In this document: piece after piece, positions 43,261 to 53,626 of the stretch
Position numbering within the stretch: position 1 is the stretch's first letter
Layout: every line of letters starts with the position of its first letter
NCBI GenBank assembly: GCA_963691705.1
Contig: OY829541.1
Span: 32,500,719-32,564,718, forward strand
Source: Viola odorata
Lineage: Eukaryota; Streptophyta; Magnoliopsida; Malpighiales; Violaceae
Direction: 5' to 3'
DNA length: 64,000 nt
Position numbers and translations under genes: made by a program
Notes under the pieces: generated by a model
Database searches by the model: none
What the model was told of the DNA's origin: nothing
The model's input: the letters and a program-made list of their open reading frames with translations, nothing else

Positions 43261-43783
43261 TGATAAGATTCAATGTCGATTTGATAAGACTTAGTGTCGT
43301 GTCTGATCGGAACGGCGGCGATCGGTGTCTGGTGTACCTGAAAAGCGCCGGAGGGGGAGCTCCGGCGTAGACACTCCGATGCTTAAGTCAGTTCAGGGGT
43401 ATGAATTAACCAGAGGTTCTGCTAGATGATCTCGATCTTACCTTCTGTTTGAAAGGTAGGGGTATTTATAGGCTTTGATGGCGATACCTGGCGATAACAG
43501 TCCAGGCGATGTCTGATGATGACGTCACAAGCGATACCAGTAGGTGACGTCATGAGCGATATCTGACGGGGGTGCCGGAAGCGATAACCTCGGGGATCCC
43601 TAGGCTGGGATGGTGCCGTGCATATAGAGACGCGTGAGTCCCCCCCTCCGCTGATGTCGACCATCCTAGGAATCCTTTGCTGATCTCCGGGCGATATGAA
43701 GAGATATTACGGGACTTATGGGAATCCGTCCAGCAGGAGCCGCAAGTGTAGTAACACCGTAAGGGTTGTCTTGATTGTTATCA
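43261..43783 (-). repeat. Tat-B 5' LTR
   Basis: 523 bp, a complete copy of 35284-35806 with ~10 substitutions. Its inner edge abuts anti1 at 43260/43261 with no primer-binding site. GAATA follows at 43784-43788. Confidence 0.95.
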
Positions 43784-43788
43784 GAATA

Positions 43789-45865
43789 AATTGCTAGTTT
43801 TTATGCCATTAATTCATGTGCATGATATAGATTAAATACATGCTTTTAATTTGATTAATCGTTACCTAGATCATGCGAATTAATTAATTTTCGATAATTA
43901 ACAATTTTGTCATTTTTTTGAAATTAAGCTCGGCACGTTTTAAATTAAAATTCGAGGTTCGTACGGTCGAGAAGCCGTCGAGGAGACGAGCATCTTGGTA
44001 CGAAGGTTTTCCGTTTTGGTCACGGATGGCCGGAGCTTGGCCGCTGGCAGTAGCGCTGGCGACCAAGGAAGAAGACGCATGAATAGTGTCATGAAGGCTT
44101 CTTCACGCGTCAAAGGTGATGGGCTTGGCCCATCACCCTTCTTTTATTTTTCATGGGCCAGGAACTATTCATGGCCCATTTCCTTTGCATTTTTTTTAAA
44201 TTGGGCCCAACCCATCTTCATTTTTCCGAGATCTCGGATTGTATTTCCGTAAAAATATTCGTATGTTTCGTATGATTATTTTTCATACCATAAGCTGTTT
44301 AATTTTCTGTACTTATCAACTGTTTAAATTATTCGCACTTTAATTTCCCAATTTTCTTTCGGCAATTTAAATTCAATTTACCGCCTACATGGTCGGTCGC
44401 AAATATCAACTGTTTTATTTTCTGCAATATCAGCTGTTTTAAATTTCTGCAACATCACTTGTTTTAAATTTCTGCAACATCACTTGTTTATTTTCTGCAA
44501 CATCACTTGTTTATTTTCCGCAACATCACTGGTTCAATTTTCTGCAAATATCAATTGTTTAATTTTTTGCAAAAACCAACTGTTTTATCTTCTGCAATAT
44601 CAATTGTTTAAATTTTCTGCAATATCAATTGTTTTATATTTCTGCAATCGTCAACTGCTTTTTTTTCCTGCAAATCGTCAACTGCTTAATTTTTCTTCAA
44701 ATCAAAATCATTTAAATTTTCGTCAAGTCAATCATTTAAATTTTCATCAAGTCATCATTTAATTTTTCGTCAAATCATCACTAAATTTTCGTATGCGTCA
44801 AATCATCATTTCTCGCATACATTGAAATCAACATTTAAATTCTCGCACTTATCAACTATCATCATTTAAATTCTCGCACTCAACAAATCAGCATTTAAAT
44901 TTTCTGCACTTACCAAATCATCATTTAAATATTCGTATGCGTCAAATCATCATTTCTCGCATACATTAAATCAGCATTTAAATTTTCGTACGCATCAAGT
45001 CATTGTTTAAATTTTCGCACTCATAAATTGCTTATTTATTTTTTGAGCTATCACTAACACTCCCATCTTGTAGGTTTTAAATTCAAGCTTCGCTCAAAAG
45101 TACGCCTTTCGTTCCTTTTTATTAATTCAACGTTTTCTGTAAATATCAATCGTACGCATGATATATAGAATTGCTAGCATTAAAATCAACCCACATGAAC
45201 AACTTGTTTAAAGACTTGCTTACAATGCCATGTTCATATGACTTTAGCTTTTCACTTATATTGACTGCATGTACGTGGTGGCTTCGATCCCACATCAGTC
45301 TTATCATTTCAAAAACCTTTCATTTAATCTGTACTCTGCTAAGCTATCCATGATAGAATCACGTAGTAATTAAATTAATCATGCATAGGCCCGATGATGA
45401 AATAGAGGGCGCTCATTTAGTCTTACGAAAAATTCAGTCCCATCACTACGGTCAGGAATAATCGATCGATTCAACGATCAACTATTCCTGAACAGTCCCG
45501 ATTGTGGAAAAGACTAAAGTGACGATTCCTCTGAGGGCCCCCTTTTCAAAAGAATTTTTATCAAACACCTTTAAACACCTCTCTCATCAACCGGTAACCA
45601 TTTTCGGATGTGACTCGGGTGCCTAACACCTTCCCGAGACCATAATACGACCCCGAACCTTTTGTCTGGGGTCCAGACCCCTTTTTGTGCCTTTAGTTTT
45701 TATTTATTATATTTCTTATGCCATGACGATTAAGGTTCCCTAAACCTAGCAACAAAATTAGGGTGGCGACTTCATTGCATGTTGCAAGGCGTCTGTTTAC
45801 GCTGAGCATCGTAAGGTCTCAAGTTCGTTGCACACTCGTGAATTTTTAATTTTCAGGGCGCGACA
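43789..45865 (+). repeat. LTR-C, last segment
   Basis: It continues LTR-C to its end GGGCGCGACA, followed by GAGAG (45866-45870). It includes a tandem array (44391-45030). The 3' part has GGTGCCTAACACCTTCC-like sequence (45609-45630) and GGGTGGCGACTTC (45762-45774). No gene. Confidence 0.82.
44391..45030 (+). repeat. AT-rich degenerate tandem array inside LTR-C
   Basis: About 25 or more imperfect units of roughly 20-28 bp on the theme CATCACTTGTTTAATTTTCTG drift along the array into AATCATCATTTAAATTTTCG. The early units are most regular (44404-44620). Confidence 0.8.
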
Positions 45866-45870
45866 GAGAG

Positions 45871-46014
45871 TAATTACAACCATAAATTATGGAATGAAAA
45901 AATCTAACAAATTAGGAAGTAAATCAACCAAATAAACCAGGAAGTAAATCAGGACTTAATTCATAGAATCTTCAACACTTTGTGTATTGCAAGTTGATTT
46001 TGTACCATTATACA
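45871..46014 (-). repeat. Copia-1 5' LTR, outer part (approximate)
   Basis: This is the continuation of the LTR interrupted at 18231. The outer end is placed at TACCATTATACA, which would give the LTR a TG start on the minus strand (TGTATAATGG). That boundary is inferred and could be off. Confidence 0.45.
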
Positions 46015-46660
46015 AGATATCTGGTAAGTAAAATACAATTTGATTAGCTATTACTAGGCACAGTTATTATAGTCTGGTAATTCGATAAAAAATATTTCTT
46101 CCTAACATTTGGTGTTTACCAAATTCTGATCTGGTGGCTGTTTCTATTGCATATGTGAAAGAGAACTTGTACAATCTTAACGAATCACATAAGGATGAGG
46201 TTTCATCAACCTTAAGTTCCTTACTACTTAGAGTTTCTTCTGATGGTGCTGGTGACAACATCTTGCACAAAAAGGAGGAAGTAAGGCCCTATGATATATA
46301 TCTTCTTGCTTCTCTTTTAAAGTTAATGAGTAGTTCTTTGTTACAAGCTATATGTCATATTAGAAGTCTTTGCAATTCAGGTTGTCTCTAATCTTTGGAA
46401 GGTGTTTCTTCATGTGAGGAATATGTTGCCATAATGGACATTGTCAGCTTTTTTGAGCAGTTCACAATCCATCTTCCGATTCAAAAGGTCTTGCATGAAA
46501 TGGTGCAGTCTCACCCAGCAATTAATAAGAATTCCCTCTGGATGTGTTTGCACTTTTCGGGCTTGTTGTCATTAAGTTATGCTAGCAGACTTGATTTCTT
46601 AGTTAAAGATTGCTTATTTATATTGCTAACTCTTTTGAGTTTGTATATTATTGAAAACGG
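46015..46660 (+). pseudogene. Host-gene-like coding fragment
   Basis: One plus-strand frame reads NIWCLPNSDLVAVSIAYVKE from about 46105, through DEVSSTLSSLLLRVSSDGAG, RPYDIYLLASLLKLMSSSLL and EYVAIMDIVSFFEQF, to LHFSGLLSLSYASRLDFLVK near 46610. There is a single TAA at 46389-46391. The Leu-rich helical character looks like an internal exon of a large plant protein and does not look like retrotransposon sequence. A possible splice donor (CTGGTAAGTA) lies at 46021-46030. It ends abruptly at the Gyp-3 junction near 46661. I do not recognise the protein. It may be a truncated gene or a captured fragment. Confidence 0.6.
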
Positions 46661-47534
46661 TTGCGCCTTAGCTAACGCAATTTCCATCTCATTGAAGTAA
46701 TCTCCTACTCTCTTACTTCCTTGGGTCAAAGTTTGTAACCTTTGATGGAGATCACGCTGAAAATAGGCAAGGACAAATCTCCTCTTCATAATGGCTTTCA
46801 TCTCTTCCCAAGTTTGAATTGGAACAGCCCCATCTTTGTCTCTCTTCTGAGCTAATGAGTCCCACCAATGTACTGCGTACCCACTAAACTCCACAACTGC
46901 TAATCTCACTTTCTTATTCTTCGAATAATTGTGGCAAAGAAAGATCGAGGTGACCTTCCTTTCCCAATCCAAGTGTGCATTCGGGTCATCCTTGCGCTCA
47001 AATGGAGGTATCTTTATCTTAATACTCCCGAGATTAGAATCAACTCTCTCTTCTGGCCTATAATGCTTATCATTAAATTTGTTCCTCGACTCATACACAT
47101 AGTCCTCATCTTCCTCATCATCATCCCACTACTCATGATGAGCTGGGCGCTCGGGTGCGGGCCGATGACATGCTGCTGGACGCTCACGCACAGGGCGCTG
47201 GGCACTCATGATGAGGTGCACGCCTAGGTATTACTTCGCGCCTTGGAGGCTCCATTTCCTCATTACTATCACTAGCCACCTGACCATCAACAAGAGGTTA
47301 TTTTTAGCCTACCTTTGGTATGGACGCATGAGAACTAGTTGCGACATTTTGATTGATCGCAAAGTTTGTAGAGGGCACTCCCAATAGTGTTCCTTCCACT
47401 TTGGCCGAAACTGTCTCAACCTTGTCTGAAACTATTTGTAGGCGGGCATCCATTGCCGCTAGCAGTTCGAAAATAGTTTCCAACATCCTAACTCCCCTAG
47501 GTCCCTCCACTTCATCGGCCGAATGATTAGACAT
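46661..47534 (-). pseudogene. Gyp-3 gag, truncated
   Basis: Start at 47534 (MSNHSADEVEGPRG) with a short coiled region. A stop and frame change near 47300 precede the capsid part VDSNLGSIKIKIPPFERKDD, HLDWERKVTSIFLCHNYS, AVHWWDSL and MKRRFVLAYFQRDLHQRL. It ends at EIALAKAQ, before the zinc knuckle. Confidence 0.85.
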
Positions 47535-48310
47535 CTTGTTGATTCCTAAAATGTCACAACACGAACAAACCTAAAATTGCACTAATCCTAGCACCCCCTC
47601 ACGTGTTTATTCTCGTGTTTAAACTCTTTAATAATCTCTCAAAATTCACTCAAAATTTCTTGCAATTGTTCAACGCAAATGTTAGTGACTCGAGAATTCC
47701 AAGGAAAAAGCTTCCAATAAGACTCGCAAAAACAACTAGCTCGGAAACAAGTTTGGATGCAAAGTAATTGAGTAGTCACAAAATTCAATTAACTAAACAA
47801 TCACTTTACTAGAATAGAAATAAGTTTAAGGAATCAATGAAAGATCAAATGGACTCGATGCAACTCAAATAATTCACAAAGCTCGCGAATGAATAGTGTG
47901 TGAGATTTCTAGGTTTGCAACTTGTAATTTCAATATCTTTTGTATCCCTCCACCAAATCAAGCGATTCTTTTTGCAACCATTCCAGAATTTCTTCTAATA
48001 TTTTTTATTTTGTTTCTTTTGATCCAATTTTTTTTTTTTTTACTCTTAGAATTAACTAAATAACAATTAAATTAAAAACTCTTTTTAGGATTTTTGACAC
48101 TTTTTAAACAAAAGAATAAGACTCACAAATTGAAACCACAATTTGTCGAACAAGATGCACACAAACAAGATCTAGAACCCTAGATCGACTCGACTCACAA
48201 TTAACTAACACACGGAACGCAAGGAGATTGATTATAGATTGGGAAGAAGAAGAATCAATCTCAACAAAGAAAACTGAAATGAAAAATGATAGATTACCAA
48301 ACCATAGAAT
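47535..48310 (-). other. Gyp-3 untranslated leader
   Basis: AT-rich non-coding DNA between gag and the primer-binding site, with T runs near 48030. Its gag-proximal part resembles the Gyp-1 leader. No gene. Confidence 0.7.
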
Positions 48311-48330
48311 GCCTTTGCTCCGCTACCAAT
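48311..48330 (-). other. Gyp-3 primer-binding site
   Basis: ATTGGTAGCGGAGCAAAGGC on the minus strand follows the LTR end directly. It has the same core as Gyp-1 and Gyp-2. Confidence 0.78.
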
Positions 48331-49397
48331 TGATACGATCTTGGATTGCCCGAGGCTCGTAGCACGTACCTTTGATCTCGTTCTAGGCTTGGATTTTGAT
48401 GCGGAAGATAGATGACTCAATACGATTGTTTAACCCTGCTAATATCTTGTATTAGCCAACCTAAACCTATCGGATGAGGTTCTTGACACGATCTCTAACC
48501 TTGCTAATATCCTGTATTAGACAAACTAGAGCTACGAATCAATGGATGGACTTTCGAGTTTTACTTACTATCCTAATCGAATGTCCGGACTCAATGAGGG
48601 ACAAAGTTCGCGAAGAACAATTGAGAAAACTCTCTGATTTTTATTTGAAAGATAACGTCAAAAGAATAATGAAAAGGGTGGCTCCTTTAAATAGGAGAAA
48701 CCCTAAAATCCTTACATAAAATTGGACTTTCCTTATAAGTCCTAATCCTACTTAAAATCCTAATTAGATAATTAATCTAATTATAAATAAATCCAAAATA
48801 AATAAATTAATAATAAAATCGTCAACCAAAGAATGGAAAGTTCAAGATTTCCTTCTTGGCGCAAACTGGGAATTTTTTGGCGTGATGACGTCGAAGACGT
48901 TGCAACAGAACTCCATGCTACTACTTTCGGCGTCATCACACCTTGGTCATGGCATCATCACGTCGAAGGTAGGACGTGATCACGTCCAGGCTTCGACTCC
49001 GAATAAGGTGCCTACTGGAATGGGCGTCATCACGTCGTTGGTCGGACGTGATGACGTCGGCTATCTATGGGCATCTCTGGAATGGGCGTCATCACATTAG
49101 AGGTAGGACATGATGACGTCGAGACTGTTGGCCAATCTGTGACCCTCTCTAGAATGGGCGTCATCACGCCGAGAGGTGACGTGATGATGTCGTGACTGGT
49201 GTTGGCCACAAGGAGAGTCACGAGTCGTGGGCTCTTCTCGCATAGCTTAGCTTTTTTTATGAGTGTCTCACACTGTAACTCCTTGTAGATAAGCTGAGGA
49301 AGTCTCGCTTGCAACTCCTTGCTCCTCGCTCGAGTAATTGGGCCATTTGGTGGTAAAGGCACGCCTAGATTTGGATCACTAGACTAAGAGTATATCA
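48331..49397 (-). repeat. Gyp-3 5' LTR
   Basis: 1067 bp; on the minus strand it runs from TGATATACTC to AAGATCGTATCA. The first ~360 bp encode PLPPNGPITRARSKELQARL, an LTR-encoded pol tail like Gyp-1. An ACGTGATGACGTC-rich stretch (48890-49180) repeats CGTCATCACGTC motifs on both strands. Confidence 0.85.
48880..49195. repeat. Repeated GGGCGTCATCACGTCG motifs in Gyp-3 LTR
   Basis: GTCATCAC or its complement GTGATGAC occurs about ten times, in units of roughly 55-75 bp (GGAATGGGCGTCATCAC, then GTAGGACGTGATGACGTCG). ACGTCA cores are typical of bZIP (TGA/CRE-like) binding sites. A regulatory role is inference. Confidence 0.6.
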
Positions 49398-49861
49398 CCC
49401 TGCCTACTATGTTTGGATGTTATCTTCCGTTTGGTACAAGTTTCAGCCCAATCGGACGAGCGAATAGAAAGTTAGCATGAGTTGACATTTTGTTGCGCAG
49501 TATGAACGCAAAGCAGCGTGCAACTTGAGGATTGCGACCCAACATGAAGCCCAGCTGTGCGAATCACCTCTGGAGCTTCTAGAATGTATTTATTGTATTT
49601 ATTATTTAGTTGTACAAGTTATTAGAGTTATTTCGTAGGTATAACTTCTATTCCTACTCGTATTAGAAGTTATAGTTATAGTTAAACTTGTACTTATGCT
49701 AAACGCCTATATATAGAGCCTTTTGTGCTCATTGTAAATTGGAACCCTTTTTGATAATCAAACACACAAATGTTTCTCTCAATTGTTCATGTGTGAACCT
49801 TGTCCCTCATTGAGTCTGAACACTCGATTAGGTTCTGAAGATAGGCAATCCATAGGTTGAT
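49398..49861 (+). repeat. Fragment of an old chromovirus LTR (Gyp-4 family)
   Basis: Homologous to 52930-53390 and 57530-57960: AGTTTCAGCCCA, CTTCTAGAATGTATTTAT, TTAAACTTGTAC, CCTATATATAGAGCC (TATA, 49716) and TTTTGTGCTCATTGTAAA. It is cut by Gyp-3 on the left and by the LTR at 49862 on the right. Confidence 0.8.
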
Positions 49862-51700
49862 TGTCACACCCCAAACTAGAGCGTGTGACCGGCCAAGAGT
49901 TCGAATGAATTCTAGTATTCATCTCGAACTCTCACAAGCCTACTTAACTCTTTATTAAGTTTTCTTCCTAAATTTACAATTGATCCATAAAAAAAAACTC
50001 AAGACTTATTTATATTGATTACCAAGCAATATTTACAGCAACACACAGTCACTTCTGCACTTACTACCATAAGTAACAGACCTATTAGGGAGTCTATAAT
50101 TTACAACTCCAAAACAAACGTACAATATCATTAATCGACTAGGCAATAGCGGAGGAGAATGTTGGGCATACCGATTAACCTTGAAGAGTACTCCCTAGAT
50201 CTGCCAACCAAAACTCACTACCGTCTGCTACCAGCTGAAAAAGGGTTAATACGAGAGGATGAGTTACCACAACTCAGTGAATGTATAATACAAGGTATAA
50301 ACAAGCATGTACAAGCAATCAATCATTTTCACTACATATAATGTAATATAATATAACTATACCAATATCCAGACATTAGAATTCGTATACTCCTCATGAA
50401 ACAGTTAAACTATCATCAAACACTAATAACCCATATTCAATTCACATTAAACTATCAAAGCACAAATAAGCCACGTTCAGACCGTGATAATTCACGTGCC
50501 AACACCTTAATCCTTGCATGCTAGGATATTAACTCAGACCGTGATCCCATCACGTGCCAACACCACTGTCCTTGTCGGCTAGGACATATAAAATTCTTAA
50601 CCATTCTCAACAGACCGAAGTGCTGGCCAAGCCACTTCGTGCTACCGCCATAACCTCCGGGTAGCTAAGGTATAACAGACCATGTGCACATGTGCTAACA
50701 CCGCCCCTATTAGCTAGGGTCATAACCAAGATAATATACCACATCTTTCATCACCAATTACTACCAGCATGTCTATTCACAACCATAATACCGTACACAG
50801 TCATAACATAATTTATAAAGATAATATACCATCTATCATCACTAATACTATCACCATAATACCGTATATAAAGTTATAACATAGCTCATATGAACAACTA
50901 GCATGCAACATTATCATGCAATTTATACTTTGCATTATCCACTCACAGTTATATATACACAGCAAAATCACTTCACATGCCCCATTCACTCCGCGGTAGG
51001 ATCTGTCGGCTTCGCACCTAACACCAATTAAATACCATATCGATTATTTACACAATAATTAAATAAATTTTAGACCTGTACAACTAATTAAAAGACCCTC
51101 ATCTCCTCTTTCCCTGTTTCTTTTCAACTTCAGCTCCTCTTTTCTTACAACAAATTAATTAAAACCCATCTAATTATCATTTCTTACAATCTTCCTTATA
51201 ACCAATTGTTTTCTACCCAAATTTTGATTTTTGTCACCCTTTACGTATTTTTTCGTTTATCACATATTAAGCTTATCTACGTCAAATTTCCGTCAGTTTT
51301 TGATCTTCGGCTATTTGTTTTAATATTCCGCATCATTTCATGCCTTTTTTAGTTTTTCGTATTTTTCGACTGTCTTTTCGCTCGAACTTCAATCGGTTCC
51401 GAGTAAAATTCCTCAGACCATCCGGCCATCCTTGGCCACACACAACCCCTAACTAGCTCCCTACTCCTACCAAGCTTCATCATCACATGCATCGTCACCC
51501 TCTTCCACCTCCACCGCCGATTTCCAACCACACAATCCACTCTAAACTTCCTCTATAAATAACACTCTTCAAGCAACAAGCAAAGGGCACCAAAATTCAC
51601 TCTCACTCTCAATTTCTTGCACTTCCTTCTTGGCATAAGCACTCCCCGAGAGGTAATTTTCCCTCTCTAGATTTTGAATCAATTTTCATGGAGGGAAGCT
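49862..51700 (+). repeat. Partial LTR beginning TGTCACACCCC (gypsy type, end uncertain)
   Basis: It starts TGTCACACCCCAAACTAGAG, a form I associate with Del/Tekay-type chromovirus LTRs. The plus-strand TATA box CTCTATAAATAACAC is at 51551-51565. Four hairpin-forming repeat units lie at 50478-50724. The 3' boundary, somewhere near 51700, could not be fixed, and no internal coding region follows. It may be a solo or truncated LTR. Confidence 0.6.
50478..50724 (+). repeat. Four diverged double-hairpin repeat units
   Basis: Unit starts are 50478, 50535, 50611 and 50676. Each begins CAGACC and holds an inverted pair, then TGC(C/T)AACACC or a variant, then a second inverted pair around GCT. First stems: GTGA/TCAC, GTGAT/ATCAC, GAAGTG/CACTTC, ATGTG/CACAT. 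Second stems: ATCCT/AGGAT, GTCCT/AGGAC, ACCT/AGGT, CCCTA/TAGGG. Stem sequences differ between units but pairing is kept. Confidence 0.75.
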
Positions 51701-52268
51701 TTTATTCATTCCCTAAAGTATCGAGCGAAATCATCGTGGGTGCCGTCATTGGATGAATAAGGAAGATGGGCCCCCGTGCGCTGGGAGAACGGTCATTCAA
51801 GAGTTGGTAGGAGGATGAACCCTTTGTCCCGCTGAGTAGCGATGGATTGATGCGAAGGTAGGATGGATGCAAAGAGCTCATTGTTGCGAATTATCGCTCT
51901 CTATGCTTTGCCCCCTTGTAAAAATGTGCTCAACTATTGATGTTCCCCAGCACCTCCTTCTGGTCGTCATTGCCCCCAAGTCTATAAGCCTCACTGCACC
52001 TTAAATAAATAGGTAATTAAATAGTAAGTCCAGAGGAAAATATATCCTAAAAATCCTGAATTAAAAATTAAAACTAAAAAAAATAGAAATATTGAAAAGA
52101 ACACGTGAGTTGCCTCCCACGAAGCGCCCTTGTTTATAGTTATAGGCTCGACTGATACGAGCACGAAGGCTCTCGATCACATCGCTTGGATTGATCACAC
52201 GAACCTTTACGTCGACCTCACGAGATGGCCAGACAACCCATGATAAGTGCCGCACCAATGGTCGCGCC
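51701..52268. other. Unassigned retroelement-like remnant
   Basis: No gene visible. GAGTTGCCTCCCACGAAGCGCC near 52107-52128 resembles a phrase I associate with Athila-type elements, which I could not confirm. The stretch ends at the Gyp-4 LTR. Confidence 0.4.
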
Positions 52269-53607
52269 TGATACGATCCTAGCCCCGAGGCTAGCCCTAG
52301 CGCACGCATAACGCGCACACGCCTTGCGACCAAGGTCAATCAACCCAAAGCGTCAAGCCCAAGATGTTGCAAAGCATCCAGTGAGATTAATACAACCTCT
52401 AAACATGGAGACAAGGCAGGAGACGCTGCTTGATCAAGCCTTCACGAGAAGGATGACATGGAAGGTGGCTTGGAGGCACCTAGCGTATGGTTTGACATCC
52501 ATCCGAGTCAACCAATGGAAGAACAACTTCAATCAAAGATCCAGCACATATACAAGACCTATTGAAGTCTTAGGAAGACTATGTCCAAGTTTCAGAGAAT
52601 TTGGACGAGTAGATCTTAAAAAGGTTCGAGATGACAATCTCGCATGCAGGAGTTCTAGGCGCAGACGCAATAGGCGACTTTGTCCAAAACCAGCCGGAGC
52701 TATAGAAGTCATAATCGTTCGATTGAACATTTTTCTGAAACCTTAGGATGTTCTCTTCATTGTGACCAAGTTTCAGATCAAACACATGAGTCGTTTGGAT
52801 GTTATGGCTTGAGAAATTTTCGCTGACAGCAATCCTACGAGGATAAGAACTTCAAAACGTGTCAGTCAATACCGTTCGATTTATTTCGGACCTGTGAGGC
52901 CTGGACCAGGAAGACAGGACCCTTCTTACTATTTTAAGATGTTAGCTTTTGAATGGGATAATTTTCAGCCCATTTTCTACAGTGGATCAAATGATATTCC
53001 AATGAGACATTCTACTACGCAGTGTGAACGCGAGCAGCCCGTGACTTGGAGAATTCGGCCCAAACCTTGGCCTGATGATACGAATGCTTCTAGAATGTTC
53101 TATAATGTATTTATTATATTTATCGTATTTATTAATCATTTGTTTAAGTTATTAGAGTTATTTCTTAGATAGAACTCCTACTTCTAGTCTAATAAGAAAT
53201 ACTAGTTATAGTTAAACTTATACTAGGCTTTGCCTACATATAAAGCCTTTTGTGCTCATTGTAAACCAACCCCTCCCCCCAATTTTGATAATTAAATTCA
53301 GAGAGTTTCTCTAAGATTGTTCACACGTGAACCTTGTCTTGAATTGAGTTAGAACACTCGGTTAAAATCACAAGTAAAACCCGAAAGTTCAACCCCATTT
53401 GTTTAGTTGCCCTAGGTTGATATCTGTAAGGGATATAGGTCTAGTTATTCGACCAAGGAACCTCTCTTGCTCGAACTAGGTTGGCTAGTGCTTGCGGCTA
53501 GTAGGTCTACATTGTCAAGGTGAGTCTATCAATTCCGCATCCAAAATCCAGACTTGAACTAGATCAGAATTGTGTGCTACGACCCCTAGACAACTAGGAT
53601 CATATCA
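52269..53607 (+). repeat. Gyp-4 5' LTR
   Basis: 1339 bp, from TGATACGATCCTAGC to GGATCATATCA. TATA-like CCTACATATAAAGCC is at about 53229, followed by a C-rich run. Homologous to 56919-58079. Confidence 0.9.
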
Positions 53608-53626
53608 GTTGGTAGAGGAGCAAAGT
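53608..53626 (+). other. Gyp-4 primer-binding site
   Basis: GTTGGTAGAGGAGCAAAGT follows the LTR directly. It shares the TGGTAG-GGAGC core with the other chromoviruses here. Confidence 0.75.

Larger units (their letters stand above)
35284..43783 (-). mobile_element. Tat-B: gag-pol-less Tat-family element retaining the antisense gene cassette
   Basis: 523-bp LTRs at 35284-35806 and 43261-43783, flanked by GAATA at 35279-35283 and 43784-43788. LTR orientation shows the element lies on the minus strand, so its antisense genes read on the plus strand. Between the LTRs are only anti4, anti3, anti2 and anti1. No gag, pol or primer-binding site is present, and the 5' LTR touches the last codons of anti1 directly. 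The LTRs differ at about 10 positions plus two indels (near 1.9 percent). Confidence 0.93.
46661..49397 (-). mobile_element. Gyp-3: truncated chromovirus (LTR, leader, part of gag)
   Basis: Minus strand: 5' LTR 48331-49397, primer-binding site 48311-48330, leader, and gag from 47534 that breaks off after EIALAKAQ near 46661, joined to the unrelated coding fragment. Pol and the 3' LTR are missing. The outer LTR edge lies in an older chromovirus LTR fragment (49398 on). The layout is the same as Gyp-1. Confidence 0.88.

Noticed and set aside
35284..43783. Tat-B as an inverted duplication of the Tat-A antisense region
   Set aside because: Tat-B has its own complete LTR pair and its own TSD (GAATA), and its genes and LTRs are well diverged from Tat-A. 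It is a separate insertion.
44484..44762. 92-codon Asn/Phe/Leu-rich open frame in LTR-C
   Set aside because: It is a translation of the AT-rich tandem array.
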